Origin: Neomicrococcus aestuarii
GTDB taxonomy: Bacteria; Actinomycetota; Actinomycetes; Actinomycetales; Micrococcaceae
DNA: 64,000 nucleotides
NCBI RefSeq assembly: GCF_014201135.1
Contig: NZ_JACHDR010000001.1
Span: forward strand, 1,612,001 to 1,676,000
Direction: 5' to 3'
Positions 35,881-44,903 of this stretch are shown here, one piece after another (within the stretch, counting starts at the first letter, position 1; every line of letters starts with the position of its first letter). Below the pieces are notes generated by a model that made no database searches, was not told the origin of the DNA, and saw only the letters and a list, made by a program, of their open reading frames with translations. The translations under genes were made by a program, and so were the position numbers.

Positions 35881-36759
35881 TTAGCCGATGAAGCGCTCCG
35901 CGATCGTCATCCACCCCAAGTAAGTCAGTACGCCGAGGACCGCTGTCACTACCGCAACGCCGGCCCACTGAATCGTGGCTCGGCGTGGACCCGCCGGTGC
36001 ATAGGCGAAGACGGCACCGAGCGCGAGGCCCACCAACAGTCCACCGACGTGGGCTTGCCACGAGATATTGAATCCTGGGATAAAGCCCAGCACCAGGTTG
36101 ATGGCCACCGTGATGAGGATGCCGGTGTAGTTCACGCGTCGTTGCCGCATAATCACCAGCAACGCACCGAACAGGCCGAAGACAGCACCGGAAGCACCGA
36201 TGACAGCAACCCGAGGATCCTCCAGCCACAGCACCGCCACGGAGCCGCCGATCGCCGAAAGCACGTATAGCGCCAAGAAGCGCGCCCGACCCAAGAGCGG
36301 TTCCAGCATGCCGCCGATCGCGTACAACAAATACATGTTGAACAGGATGTGGAAGATCATGCTCTGCGAGTGCAGCAGCGCGGAGGTCAGCATGCGCCAG
36401 GGCTCGGAACCAGTGAGAATTCCCGCGTAGAGCAACGACGTGTCAAAGCTGGGCAGGATGAACTGCAACAAGAAGGCAAGGGCTGTGGCGCCGATGATCG
36501 CGTACGTCACGAGAGGAACGCCAGCACGAACCTTTCCGCCGAGGGCCGTGCGCTGGGTGGGCATGGCGCGCTGAGCTTCCGCCACGCAATCCACGCACTG
36601 GATACCTACAGCTGCTGGGCGCTGGCATTCACCACAGGTGGGCCGACCGCACCGTTGGCACCGCACGTAGGAGACGCGGTCCGGGTGCCGTGGGCACACC
36701 GGGACGGCTTCCGGCTCCGGGGTGGATTGAACGCCATAGTTCGGCGGATCGTAGGACAC
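35881..36759 (-). CDS. Rhomboid family intramembrane serine protease
   Basis: 292 residues from the GTG at 36759 (CGGAG upstream). The longer frame to 36822 would start inside the ppiA terminator and is rejected. The N-terminus carries a B-box-like zinc finger (CPRHPDRV, RCQRCGRPTCGEC, CVDC). Rhomboid catalytic Ser190 (IGASGAVFGLFG) and His237 (SWQAHVGGL) are both present, with about seven membrane helices. It cleaves membrane helices of unknown partners. The order rhomboid-ppiA is conserved in Micrococcaceae. Confidence 0.92.
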   Translation of the reverse strand: MSYDPPNYGVQSTPEPEAVPVCPRHPDRVSYVRCQRCGRPTCGECQRPAAVGIQCVDCVAEAQRAMPTQRTALGGKVRAGVPLVTYAIIGATALAFLLQFILPSFDTSLLYAGILTGSEPWRMLTSALLHSQSMIFHILFNMYLLYAIGGMLEPLLGRARFLALYVLSAIGGSVAVLWLEDPRVAVIGASGAVFGLFGALLVIMRQRRVNYTGILITVAINLVLGFIPGFNISWQAHVGGLLVGLALGAVFAYAPAGPRRATIQWAGVAVVTAVLGVLTYLGWMTIAERFIG

Positions 36760-36800
36760 GGTGGCTCCGAATTCTTCGAGGAAATGGGGGTGGAAATGAG

Positions 36801-36844
36801 GAAAACCCGGCAGGGGGCGCACTAGGCGGCCCTACCGGGGTTTC
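36801..36844 (-). terminator. ppiA terminator
   Basis: GAAAACCCGG-c-AGGG pairs with CCCT-a-CCGGGGTTTC around a 14-base loop. On the minus strand the stem is followed by TTTTCC, giving a U-run. Confidence 0.65.
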
Positions 36845-36886
36845 CTACACCACAAGGAAATGCGAATGACTCGCCGTCAGCTGACT

Positions 36887-37432
36887 TTAGAGCTCGACGA
36901 TATCGATGGAGTTGATGACAACATCCTCGAGGGGACGGTCACGCATGTCCGTTGCAACACCGTTGAGCTGGTCCACGATTTCGCGGGAAGCTGGGTCAGT
37001 GACCTCACCGAAGATGGTGTGCTTGCCCTGCAACCAGGTGGTGGGAACGGAGGTGATGAAGAACTGCGAACCGTTGGTGCCGCGGCCCATCTGGATGCCA
37101 GCGTTTGCCATGGCGAGCTTGTAAGGCTCGTTGAAGTTCAAGTCTGGGTTGATTTCGTCGTCGAACTTGTAGCCCGGTCCGCCGATGCCCTGGCCCAGGG
37201 GATCGCCGCCCTGAATCATGAAGTCAGCGATGATGCGGTGGAAGATGGTGCCGTTGTACAACGGGGTCTTTACTTGCTCTTCGCCGGTCTGTGGGTGAAC
37301 CCAGGTCTGCTCGCCGGTGGAAAGACCAATGAAGTTCTTCACGGTCTTCGGGGCGTGGTTACCGAAGAGGTCAACCTCGATGTCGCCGAGGGTGGTGTGG
37401 ATGGTCGCCTTGTGCGTAGGAAATGCAGTCAT
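36887..37432 (-). CDS. ppiA: Peptidyl-prolyl cis-trans isomerase, cyclophilin type
   Basis: 181 residues, one cyclophilin domain. Active-site blocks FHRIIADFMIQGGDPLGQG, the substrate-pocket GTNGSQFFIT and the HTIFGEVTD motif are intact. No signal peptide, so it is cytosolic. It speeds proline isomerisation during folding. Matches the conserved cyclophilin near gyrA in actinobacteria. Confidence 0.94.
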   Translation of the reverse strand: MTAFPTHKATIHTTLGDIEVDLFGNHAPKTVKNFIGLSTGEQTWVHPQTGEEQVKTPLYNGTIFHRIIADFMIQGGDPLGQGIGGPGYKFDDEINPDLNFNEPYKLAMANAGIQMGRGTNGSQFFITSVPTTWLQGKHTIFGEVTDPASREIVDQLNGVATDMRDRPLEDVVINSIDIVEL

Positions 37433-37590
37433 GGCCTTATTCTTTCATTCCTCAGCCCACAACTCATGTTCTTGGCTACGCGCACAGTGAACAAAAGGCC
37501 AAGATATCCACGGCGGGCAGTGTTTGCGTAGAAATTGGGGCGGCCGGAACGTAAGGTGAAACTGTAAGTTCACTAACTTCGGAGGCCTTG

Positions 37591-38853
37591 ATGGGTAAAA
37601 AGAACCGCAACTCCCAGGATCTGGGCGCGGCAGTGAATCAGTCTGTTGATCAGGCTCGCGAATGGGCTCAACCAAAGGTTGATCAAGCCGTAGGTCAGGC
37701 AAAAGAAGCCGTGGACCACGCTCGCGAATGGGCGGCCCCTAAGGTGGATTCCGCTCGCGAGTGGGCAACCCCCAAGGTGGACCACGCGAAGGATTGGGCT
37801 ACGCCCAAGGTCGATCAGGCCAAGGAGTGGGCAGCGCCTAAGGTTGACGACGCTGTGCACCGCTTGAACGCAGGCATTGAGACCGCCTCACCTAAGGTTC
37901 AGGACAGCATCCACAAGGTTGCTGACGAGCTGGCTGCTGGTATCGCCGCTGTTTCCCCTTTGCTTCAGCAGGGTATTTCCAAGGTCCAGGAGCAAGCGCA
38001 TAAGATTGCTTCGGACGTGCAGCCTCACGTTGACTCCGCTCGCGCCAAGGTTGAGAAGGAATACTTGCCTGCCGCATCGCAGAAGTTGTCCCACGCAGCC
38101 TCTGACGCCGCGAAGAAGATTGACAACGTTCAGGTTCCGGCCGGCGTCGAGACGCTCGTGACCAAGATCAGTGGCGACAAGCGCACCGTGAAGCGTGCTC
38201 AGAAGGCAGCTTCGCAGGCCGCTCGCGAAGCAGCTCGCCAGTTGAACCGCTCCAACGCTCAGCAGAAGCGCCGTAAGGGCTGGCTCATCTTCGGCGTCGT
38301 TGCCGCAGGTGCCGCCGCTGGCGCTGCCGCTTGGCGCGCTTCCCGTCCCGTTGAGGATCCGTGGAAGACTCCCGCACCGCTCAACGCAGCTCCAGTCCCA
38401 GCAACGGCTCCAGCTCCCGTCAAGGAAGCTACGCCAGCTGAGGTCAAGGACGTCATTGCAGAGTCTGCCCCGGCAGCTCCCGCAGCATCCGCTCCAGTTC
38501 AGCCAGTTGCCGCCGTTGCGGTTGCTGCTGACGAGAAGAACGACGACGTAGCTTCCGAGCCCGTCACTCGTTTGGGAGCAGCTGAGCCCGTGGAGAACGA
38601 CGACGAAATCACGCGTTCGGCACCCATTGACGAAGCCCTAGAAGGTGCCGAAGATCCGGATCTGAACGCCGAGGCTGGCCTCACGCCAACCTCCGAAGAA
38701 GACGATTCACCGATCTACCGCGACCTTGCGAGCGCTAACGCCTCTGACTCGAACACTGTTTCTGAGGATAACGACTCCGCTGATACCAAGAGCCACTCGG
38801 TCATCACGCCGAAGGATGTTGCTCCGAATATCAAAAAGCACCCCTCGAACTAG
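37591..38853 (+). CDS. 11-residue-repeat helical membrane-associated protein
   Basis: 420 residues from the ATG at 37591 (CGGAGG upstream). Residues 18-95 hold seven 11-residue repeats of the form VDxAREWAxPK, an amphipathic pattern like apolipoproteins and LEA proteins. A further helical region runs to 230. It is followed by a basic patch and one membrane helix (GWLIFGVVAAGAAAGAAAW), then an acidic Ala/Pro-rich C-terminal half of about 165 residues. I recognise no catalytic domain. Likely an envelope or membrane-surface protein. One dispersed-motif copy (KNDDVAS) lies in the acidic tail. Confidence 0.75.
   Translation: MGKKNRNSQDLGAAVNQSVDQAREWAQPKVDQAVGQAKEAVDHAREWAAPKVDSAREWATPKVDHAKDWATPKVDQAKEWAAPKVDDAVHRLNAGIETASPKVQDSIHKVADELAAGIAAVSPLLQQGISKVQEQAHKIASDVQPHVDSARAKVEKEYLPAASQKLSHAASDAAKKIDNVQVPAGVETLVTKISGDKRTVKRAQKAASQAAREAARQLNRSNAQQKRRKGWLIFGVVAAGAAAGAAAWRASRPVEDPWKTPAPLNAAPVPATAPAPVKEATPAEVKDVIAESAPAAPAASAPVQPVAAVAVAADEKNDDVASEPVTRLGAAEPVENDDEITRSAPIDEALEGAEDPDLNAEAGLTPTSEEDDSPIYRDLASANASDSNTVSEDNDSADTKSHSVITPKDVAPNIKKHPSN
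37640..37875 (+). repeat. 33-base tandem repeats encoding 11-residue units
   Basis: Successive units begin with GTTGATCA or GTGGAC codons for VD and contain the REWAxPK codons. DNA identity between units is partial, protein identity strong. Confidence 0.75.
38534..38555 (-). repeat. Dispersed motif copy, in acidic tail of the repeat protein
   Basis: Minus strand GGAAGCTACGTCGTCGTTCT, two core differences. Confidence 0.5.
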
Positions 38854-38871
38854 CGTCGAGTTGTACTGATT

Positions 38872-38906
38872 GTGTAGGTCCGTGCCGTTTCGGCGCGGGC
38901 CTACAC
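38872..38906 (+). terminator. Terminator of the repeat-protein gene
   Basis: GTGTAGGTCCGTGCCG pairs with CGGCGCGGGCCTACAC over a TTT loop, followed by CTTT on the plus strand. Confidence 0.7.
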
Positions 38907-38929
38907 CTTTACGCTGTTAGATTGAGGGA

Positions 38930-39766
38930 GTGCCGCAAACTCCATCAGTATCGATCGTCATCCCCGCGTATAACGAAGAGAGCTGCATTAGGCAGTGCCT
39001 CGTAGCAGCGATCTATCAGAGCGTCCCTGCACACGAAATCATCGTGGTGGACAACATGTCCAAGGACTCCACCGCCGAGATTGTCCGGCATATGCAGCAG
39101 GAGTATCCCGAGTCGAACATTATTCTGGCCACCCAGGATTCGGAGCAGGGACTTGTTCCTACCCGAAACCACGGCTTGGGACTTGCCACCGGTGATGTTC
39201 TGGGTCGCATTGACGCCGACTCCATCATTGAACCCGACTGGGTGGAACGCGTCTCCGAGGCTTTTACAGATCCTGACGTCATGGCTGCCACCGGACCCGT
39301 GGTCTACTACGACATGCCACTGCGGCGCTTCGGCCTCAAAGCCGATGACAAGATGCGTCAGCTGGTCCTGAAGCTGGCACGCAAGCAATACCACTTCCTC
39401 TTCGGCTCCAACATGGCCGTACGCAAGAGCGCATGGGAGATCATCAAGGACCAAGTGTGCCGCGATGAAGAAGACCTCATGCACGAAGACATCGACGTTT
39501 CCTTGCACTTGGCGGAGAACAATCTCCTCATCCGATACGTGCCGGCCATGGTCTCTGGCATGTCCGCGCGACGCCTCGAGGACTCCCCCAAGGATTACCG
39601 CTACTACGTGAACCGTTTTGATCGCACGTACAGCGCACACCAGATCACCGAACGCGTCCTGCGCGTTCCCATGCTGATCTTCATGTCCGTCTACTACCCG
39701 GCGAAGGTCCTTCGCTACTTGCACACCGCACGAAAGGGCCAAGCCACCGTCCGCGGCGGAATCTAG
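38930..39766 (+). CDS. Family 2 glycosyltransferase
   Basis: 278 residues. GT-A fold: VSIVIPAYNEESCIRQCL at the N-terminus, nucleotide-binding DNMSKDSTAEIVR, and the DAD-type metal motif in LGRIDADSIIEPDW. A C-terminal EDIDVSLHL block corresponds to the acceptor/catalytic ED. No membrane helices except a weak terminal hydrophobic stretch (LIFMSVYYPAKVL). GTG start; the ribosome site touches it, so a leaderless start from TTAGATT is possible. Product unknown. Confidence 0.87.
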   Translation: MPQTPSVSIVIPAYNEESCIRQCLVAAIYQSVPAHEIIVVDNMSKDSTAEIVRHMQQEYPESNIILATQDSEQGLVPTRNHGLGLATGDVLGRIDADSIIEPDWVERVSEAFTDPDVMAATGPVVYYDMPLRRFGLKADDKMRQLVLKLARKQYHFLFGSNMAVRKSAWEIIKDQVCRDEEDLMHEDIDVSLHLAENNLLIRYVPAMVSGMSARRLEDSPKDYRYYVNRFDRTYSAHQITERVLRVPMLIFMSVYYPAKVLRYLHTARKGQATVRGGI

Positions 39767-39808
39767 CCCCTCAACCGGTGCCCAGCACACGGTGACTGGC
39801 GCACTCAC

Positions 39809-39833
39809 GCAAGCTGCGTCGTCGTACTAAATT
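39809..39833 (+). repeat. Dispersed motif copy, intergenic, exact core
   Basis: Exact GCAAGCTGCGTCGTCGT then ACT and AAATTC. Located between the glycosyltransferase stop and the terminator shared with accC. Confidence 0.85.
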
Positions 39834-39845
39834 CTTAAACAAAAA

Positions 39846-39879
39846 GTGCGCCTGACTAGGAACGTCTAGTCAGGCGCAC
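39846..39879. terminator. Bidirectional terminator between glycosyltransferase and accC
   Basis: GTGCGCCTGACTAG, a six-base loop, CTAGTCAGGCGCAC: perfect 14-bp stem. An A-run on the left serves the minus strand; the right side has TCTTTGT. Confidence 0.85.
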
Positions 39880-39892
39880 AGTCTTTGTACCT

Positions 39893-41248
39893 TTAGCGGG
39901 TGGTCATGAACTTGGCGACGAAACCGGTGTTGAAATCGCCGCTGCGGAACTGCTCGCTATTGAGAATTTCGGCCTGGAAGGATGCGGTGGTGGTAACGCC
40001 TTCCACCACCATTTCCTCGAGCGCGCGCAACGAACGCGTGATCGCTTCATCGCGGTCCCGGCCCCAGCAAATCAGCTTGCCCACCATGGAGTCGTAGTAC
40101 GGCGGGATCGCGTAACCGGTCTCAATGTGCGTATCCATACGGATTCCAAAGCCACCAGGGGCACGGAAGTTCGTGATGGTGCCCGGGCTCGGCGCGAATC
40201 CCTGATCAGGATTCTCCGCGTTGATACGGCACTCAATCGCGTGACCATTGATAGCGATGTCCTCTTGACGAATATCGAGAGGCTGACCGCCAGCAATCAA
40301 CAACTGAGCCTTGATCAAGTCGATGCCCGTCACCATTTCAGAGACCGGGTGCTCCACCTGAATACGCGTATTCATTTCGATGAAGTAGTACTTGCGCTCG
40401 GTGTTGTCGAAAACGAACTCCACCGTGCCGGCGTTGACGTAGCCAACCTCCTTGCACAGTGCCACAGCAGCTTCGTTCAGGCCGCGACGCAACTCTTCAT
40501 CCAACACCGGTGACGGAGATTCCTCCACGAGCTTCTGGTTGCGACGCTGCGCAGTGCAGTCTCGCTCACCCAAATGCAAAGTGGTCACGCCGTCGGAAAT
40601 CACCTGAATCTCGATGTGGCGGATGTCCGTGAGGTACCGCTCGATGTACACGGACGGATCGCCGAAAGCGACCTCAGCCTCAGACATGATCTCGTTGAGA
40701 TCCTTCTCGAGCGTTTCCTCCCGCTCCACCACGCGCATACCGCGACCGCCACCGCCGGCGGCAGCCTTGATCAACAGTGGATAACCGACCTCTTTGGCAA
40801 TCGCCAGGGCTTCTGCAAACTCAGAGACCGCGCCGTCAGACCCAGGAACCGTAGGAACACCGGCCCGGCGAGCGATCTTCTTCGCCTCGATCTTGTCACC
40901 CATCGAACGAATAATCGTCGACGATGGACCCACAAAGCCCACGCCCTCGGCCTCGCACAAGGCCGCGAAATCAGGGTTCTCGGACAAGAATCCGTAGCCC
41001 GGGTGAATCGCGTCAGCTTTGAACGCCTGTGCAGCGCTGATGACGGCGGTTGAATCGCGGTAGCTCCACTTGGCCTGAGCCGGGCCGATGCATACGGCCT
41101 GGTCAGCGAGCTTCGCTGGCAAGGAATCAGCGTCCGCTTCCGAATGGGCGAGGATGCTCCGGATTCCCAGTTCTTTACACGCGCGGATCACGCGGAGCGC
41201 GATTTCGCCGCGATTGGCGATGAGCACGCTCTTGAGGGGTTCAGCCAT
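39893..41248 (-). CDS. accC: Biotin carboxylase subunit
   Basis: 451 residues, standalone biotin carboxylase. N-terminal Rossmann part (LIANRGEIALRVIRACKELG), ATP-grasp loop (KAAAGGGGRGMRVV) and the catalytic region (YFIEMNTRIQVEHPVSEMVTG). It uses ATP and bicarbonate to carboxylate the biotin on the BCCP encoded just upstream. Third gene of a three-gene operon with accB and a carboxyltransferase of the pyruvate/oxaloacetate class. Confidence 0.94.
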   Translation of the reverse strand: MAEPLKSVLIANRGEIALRVIRACKELGIRSILAHSEADADSLPAKLADQAVCIGPAQAKWSYRDSTAVISAAQAFKADAIHPGYGFLSENPDFAALCEAEGVGFVGPSSTIIRSMGDKIEAKKIARRAGVPTVPGSDGAVSEFAEALAIAKEVGYPLLIKAAAGGGGRGMRVVEREETLEKDLNEIMSEAEVAFGDPSVYIERYLTDIRHIEIQVISDGVTTLHLGERDCTAQRRNQKLVEESPSPVLDEELRRGLNEAAVALCKEVGYVNAGTVEFVFDNTERKYYFIEMNTRIQVEHPVSEMVTGIDLIKAQLLIAGGQPLDIRQEDIAINGHAIECRINAENPDQGFAPSPGTITNFRAPGGFGIRMDTHIETGYAIPPYYDSMVGKLICWGRDRDEAITRSLRALEEMVVEGVTTTASFQAEILNSEQFRSGDFNTGFVAKFMTTR

Positions 41249-41288
41249 CGTGTGACCTCATTTCTTGGTAGGTAGCGCAGCGAACTTG

Positions 41289-41840
41289 TTAAGACTGCTT
41301 GATGATCATGAGCGGCTGACCAAACTGGACGGCCTGCTCGTTCTCCACCAGGATCTTCACAATTTCGCCGGAGACCTTCGCCTCAATGTTGTTCATGAGC
41401 TTCATGACCTCGACGATGCCGAGAACCGTATCCTCGGCGACCGTGTCACCCACGGAGACGAAGGCCGGGGAGCCCGGCTGCGGGGAAGCGTAGAACACGC
41501 CGACCATGGGGGCCTTGATGACGACTTCGTCCGCGGCGGGCTCGTCCGATGCTGCACTCGCTGCGGCGGCCGGCTGTGGCGCGGGGGCCGCGGCTGGGGC
41601 TGGAGCCGCTGGCGCTGCAGGCGCTGGTGCGGCTACGGGGGCTGCTTCTGGGGCCGGTGCTGCGGCGGGTGCTGGAGCTACGGGAGCTACTGGGGCGGAC
41701 GACGACGCCGCGTTGCGTTCGCGGTTCTTCGAGATGAAAAGATCCACCTCGCCGACCTTAAGGGAGAGCTCACGAATGTTTTCCGTGGCGTTGACCCAGT
41801 CGACGATTGCCTTGATTTCTTTCATGTCTGGCTTAGTCAT
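41289..41840 (-). CDS. accB: Biotin carboxyl carrier protein
   Basis: 183 residues. N-terminal helical part (residues 1-40), a long Ala/Pro linker (45-95), then the biotinyl domain with Lys147 in VEVMKLMN. It shuttles the carboxyl group between AccC and the carboxyltransferase subunit. The linker starts with NAASSSAP, encoded by a dispersed-motif copy. Middle gene of the operon. Confidence 0.93.
   Translation of the reverse strand: MTKPDMKEIKAIVDWVNATENIRELSLKVGEVDLFISKNRERNAASSSAPVAPVAPAPAAAPAPEAAPVAAPAPAAPAAPAPAAAPAPQPAAAASAASDEPAADEVVIKAPMVGVFYASPQPGSPAFVSVGDTVAEDTVLGIVEVMKLMNNIEAKVSGEIVKILVENEQAVQFGQPLMIIKQS
41697..41716 (-). repeat. Dispersed motif copy, in AccB linker
   Basis: Minus strand GCAACGCGGCGTCGTCGTCC. 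Two differences from the core. Confidence 0.5.
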
Positions 41841-41855
41841 TGAACTTCTTCCTTA

Positions 41856-43376
41856 CTACTTGCTTTTGTCCAGCGAAATCGCCAGATCACCGAACTTGAG
41901 ATGTTGTTGGCCGTCTTCGCTCTTCTCGTAGAGAGCCTTGATGAGGCCAAAGTAGGGCTGCGGAATTTCGTCCGCGTTGCCGCCTTCTGCCACCGTCTTC
42001 TTCATTTCGTCCACCTGGGAACCGGCAAACTGGGCGCGAAGCAGCCAGGTGTCGAGGTCCTCGTCCGGATAGCGCTCTTGAAGCGAAGGCAACATGGGGG
42101 CTGGTTCTGAAGGCTCCAAACGGATGTCCGAGGCGCCGTTAGCGATGATCTTCTCCCGCAATTCCGGTTCGATCTCCGCCAACAGGGTTCCGTAGTAGCC
42201 CAGAACGTATTTCTTGATTTCGTTAGGGACCACCTTGTAGCGCTCCCCGGCCATCACGTTCATCACGGCCTGCGTTCCCACAAACTGTGCGAACGGGGTG
42301 ATCATGATGGGGTACGCGAGCTCTTTACGCACGCGAGCTACTTCGTGGAGCAGCTCGTCGTAACGATCCGAGAGGCCAGCGGTTTCCAACTGAGACTTGA
42401 AGTTGGAGAGCATGCCGCCTGGAGTCTGGTGCATGTAGTGCAAGCCGTTGTACTCAACGGGCTCGCCCAAAGGCTTGCCCTCTTCTTCGGCGATCTCGCG
42501 GATGCGGTTGCTGATAGCGTCGACGCGCTCGTCATCCACGTTCACGACATAGCCAAGAGCGCGAAGGTCACGGACCACGCTCTGGGTGGACGGCTGCCCG
42601 TTGCCCGAGGACAGCGGCGCAACCGAGAGGTGGATGGCGTCCGCGCCAAGCTCTACAGCTTCCAAGCACACCAGTGGCGCAAGGCCCGTAAGGCTGTGCG
42701 TGTGAACTTCAAGAACGCGGTCTCCCATGACTGACTTCAGTGCGGGGACCAGCGTGCGGATACGGTCCGGGGTCAGCAGACCGCCAGCGTCTTTGAGCAT
42801 GATGGCGTCGACGTCAGCCTTTTCGATCAGCTCTTGAGCCTTCGCTACAAAGAGCTCGTCCGTGTGCACCGGGCTTTCGCAGAAAGAGACGGCGCCGAAC
42901 GTTTCCACGCCGTGCTCTTTCGCGCGAACCAAGGCTCGAGAGATGTTGTCGATGTCGTTGAGGCCGTCAAAGGCACCAATGACCTTCACGCCGTTGGCGA
43001 CGAGGCGATCAACCCACGCGTCGATGACATCGTGTGGAAGGAAGTCGAAAGCTGCGAGGTTCCTCGAGCGAATGAGTGCTCGAACTTTGGAGTTGGGGAG
43101 GCGGCGGCTGATCTGACGCACGCGCTCCCACGGGTCTTCTTTCAAGTAACGCACGGAGACGTCGAACTGGATGGGGGCCATCAAGTCGACCTGTTCGAAA
43201 CCTGCGCCATTGAAGTCATCGATCATAGACAGCATGTGATCAGTGCGCATGCGGGTAGCCCAGATGCTCTGATGTGCGTCTCGAAGAGTTGTGTCGATGA
43301 CTTTGATTTCTCGGCGGCTTCCAGGAGGTCGTCCTCCTAGGCTCATCACAGATGCGATTGATTCCATACTCACCAT
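41856..43376 (-). CDS. Pyruvate/oxaloacetate-type carboxyltransferase subunit (PycB/5S-like)
   Basis: 506 residues from the ATG at 43376 (GGAG eight bases upstream); earlier in-frame codons lie in a hairpin and are rejected. The TIM-barrel carboxyltransferase begins IKVIDTTLRDAHQSIWATRM. It has metal ligands of the HxH type (VLEVHTHSLTGLAPLV) and the lysine block (IMLKDAGGLLTP). The conserved-carboxylase domain (HQTPGGMLSNF) follows. It has no biotin domain of its own, so it must use AccB. Possible products are oxaloacetate (pyruvate carboxylase) or, as a 5S-like subunit, transcarboxylation; the three-gene set favours an ATP-driven pyruvate carboxylase. Confidence 0.85.
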   Translation of the reverse strand: MVSMESIASVMSLGGRPPGSRREIKVIDTTLRDAHQSIWATRMRTDHMLSMIDDFNGAGFEQVDLMAPIQFDVSVRYLKEDPWERVRQISRRLPNSKVRALIRSRNLAAFDFLPHDVIDAWVDRLVANGVKVIGAFDGLNDIDNISRALVRAKEHGVETFGAVSFCESPVHTDELFVAKAQELIEKADVDAIMLKDAGGLLTPDRIRTLVPALKSVMGDRVLEVHTHSLTGLAPLVCLEAVELGADAIHLSVAPLSSGNGQPSTQSVVRDLRALGYVVNVDDERVDAISNRIREIAEEEGKPLGEPVEYNGLHYMHQTPGGMLSNFKSQLETAGLSDRYDELLHEVARVRKELAYPIMITPFAQFVGTQAVMNVMAGERYKVVPNEIKKYVLGYYGTLLAEIEPELREKIIANGASDIRLEPSEPAPMLPSLQERYPDEDLDTWLLRAQFAGSQVDEMKKTVAEGGNADEIPQPYFGLIKALYEKSEDGQQHLKFGDLAISLDKSK

Positions 43377-43399
43377 TTGTTTGGCTCCGGTTTTCTTCA

Positions 43400-43439
43400 G
43401 TGCGCTGGCCGTGCCCGTGAGGACACGGCCAGCGCTCAC
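43400..43439 (-). terminator. Terminator-like hairpin after the aldehyde dehydrogenase gene
   Basis: GTGCGCTGGCCGTG pairs with CACGGCCAGCGCTCAC (two-base bulge). It separates the aldehyde dehydrogenase stop from the carboxyltransferase start. U-run weak. Confidence 0.5.
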
Positions 43440-43445
43440 AATTGA

Positions 43446-44822
43446 CTAATCGTTGACGTAGAAGGTCTGCTTGTTCACGAACTCGTCCATGGCAAGAACA
43501 GAGAGCTCACGGCCAAAGCCTGAGCGTTTGATTCCGCCGAATGGCAGGGCCGGGCTGAACGCCTGACCCAAGTTCACGTGCACCATTCCGGTGTCGATCT
43601 GAGCTGCCACGTTCTTGGCACGGTCCACGTCCTGCGAGAACACGGCTCCGCCGAGTCCGTAGCGGGAGTTGTTGGCCAGGTCGATCGCTTCTTGCTCCGA
43701 GCTTGCCTTGTAGATCTCGGCCACTGGACCGAAGAATTCTTCGTAGAAGGACTCCGAACCCACAGGAACGTCCGTCAACACGGCCGGCGTGAAGTACGCG
43801 CCCTGCTCCAGCAGCTCGCCGCCGGTACGCAAGTTGGCGCCGGCAGAAACGGCACGCTTGACCTGATCGTCAAGGTTCTCAGCAGCACCGCGGCTCGAGA
43901 GCGGGTAGAACTCGTTGGCGCCAGCCTTCTGCGGTTCACCCTGCTTGTAGGACTCGGCGATCTGCACCATCGCATCCACAAACTCGTCATAGATGTCTTC
44001 CATGACGATCATGCGCTTGTTAGAAGTACATGCCTGGCCCACGTTTTCGATGCGCTTGGCCCATGCTTCTGCGGCAGCTTCCTTGACGTTGTCCGTGTCG
44101 AGGATGACGTATGCGTCCGTTCCACCCAGCTCGAGGACACACTTCTTGAGTGCCTTGCCTGCGCGTGCAGCCACGATGGAACCTGCGCGCTCTGAACCAG
44201 TCAAGGAAACGCCCTGGATCTCTGGCGAATCGATGACATCTCCAATCTGATCGTGGGTAGCGTAAATGTTGGTGAAGACGCCCTCGGGAAGACCAGCGTC
44301 GGTGAAGATCTGAGCGAATGTTGCAGATGACTTCGGGCAAATCTCGGCGTGCTTGAGAAGAACCGTGTTGCCGTTCATCAGGTTAGGGCCAGCGAAGCGT
44401 GCCACCTGGTAGTAGGGGTAGTTCCACGGCATGATGCCAAGGATTGGGCCCAATGGAAGACGGCGGACGATCGCCTTGCCGCCAGTGATGTCATCAATTT
44501 CGATGTCAGCGGAGTGCTTTTCGGCGCGATCCGCGTAGAACTGGATGATGTCGGCGGAGAAGTTGATTTCCCATTCGCCAGCAGGGGTTGGCTTGCCCAT
44601 TTCCAGGGCTGCGATCTCTGCGAGCTCGCCCTTGCGCTCACGCAAGAGGTCGGCGACTCGGGAGAGGATTTCAGCACGCTCGGCGAACGTGGTGTTGCGC
44701 CACGTCTTGAACGCTTCAGCGGCGCCGGCGACGGCCTGCTTGATCTCTTCGTCGGTGGCGGTGGGGAACTTTTCAACAACTTCGTTGGTGACAGGGTTTT
44801 GGACTCGGTATTCAAGTGACAT
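43446..44822 (-). CDS. Aldehyde dehydrogenase, succinate-semialdehyde type
   Basis: 458 residues from the ATG at 44822 (AAAGGAC upstream). The fold blocks are PWNYPYYQVARF, VSLTGSERAG (NAD site), Glu231 in VLELGGTDAY and catalytic Cys265 in VGQACTSNKRM. Length and motifs fit the short SSADH branch (Sad/GabD1-like). It oxidises an aldehyde to its acid with NAD(P). It follows the MpaB-type oxygenase gene on the same strand, so its substrate may be an aldehyde made by that enzyme. Confidence 0.88.
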   Translation of the reverse strand: MSLEYRVQNPVTNEVVEKFPTATDEEIKQAVAGAAEAFKTWRNTTFAERAEILSRVADLLRERKGELAEIAALEMGKPTPAGEWEINFSADIIQFYADRAEKHSADIEIDDITGGKAIVRRLPLGPILGIMPWNYPYYQVARFAGPNLMNGNTVLLKHAEICPKSSATFAQIFTDAGLPEGVFTNIYATHDQIGDVIDSPEIQGVSLTGSERAGSIVAARAGKALKKCVLELGGTDAYVILDTDNVKEAAAEAWAKRIENVGQACTSNKRMIVMEDIYDEFVDAMVQIAESYKQGEPQKAGANEFYPLSSRGAAENLDDQVKRAVSAGANLRTGGELLEQGAYFTPAVLTDVPVGSESFYEEFFGPVAEIYKASSEQEAIDLANNSRYGLGGAVFSQDVDRAKNVAAQIDTGMVHVNLGQAFSPALPFGGIKRSGFGRELSVLAMDEFVNKQTFYVND

Positions 44823-44903
44823 GGGAACGTGTCCTTTCAAAGAAGGGTGAAGTCTTTTTCGGTGGATAGATTCGGTGGATAGATCCGTCCGAAGGGGTGC
44901 AGG

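Noticed and set aside
43377-43439. Upstream extension of the carboxyltransferase to 43439
   Set aside because: It would start inside a terminator-like hairpin; the ATG at 43376 has the ribosome site and matches where the conserved protein begins.
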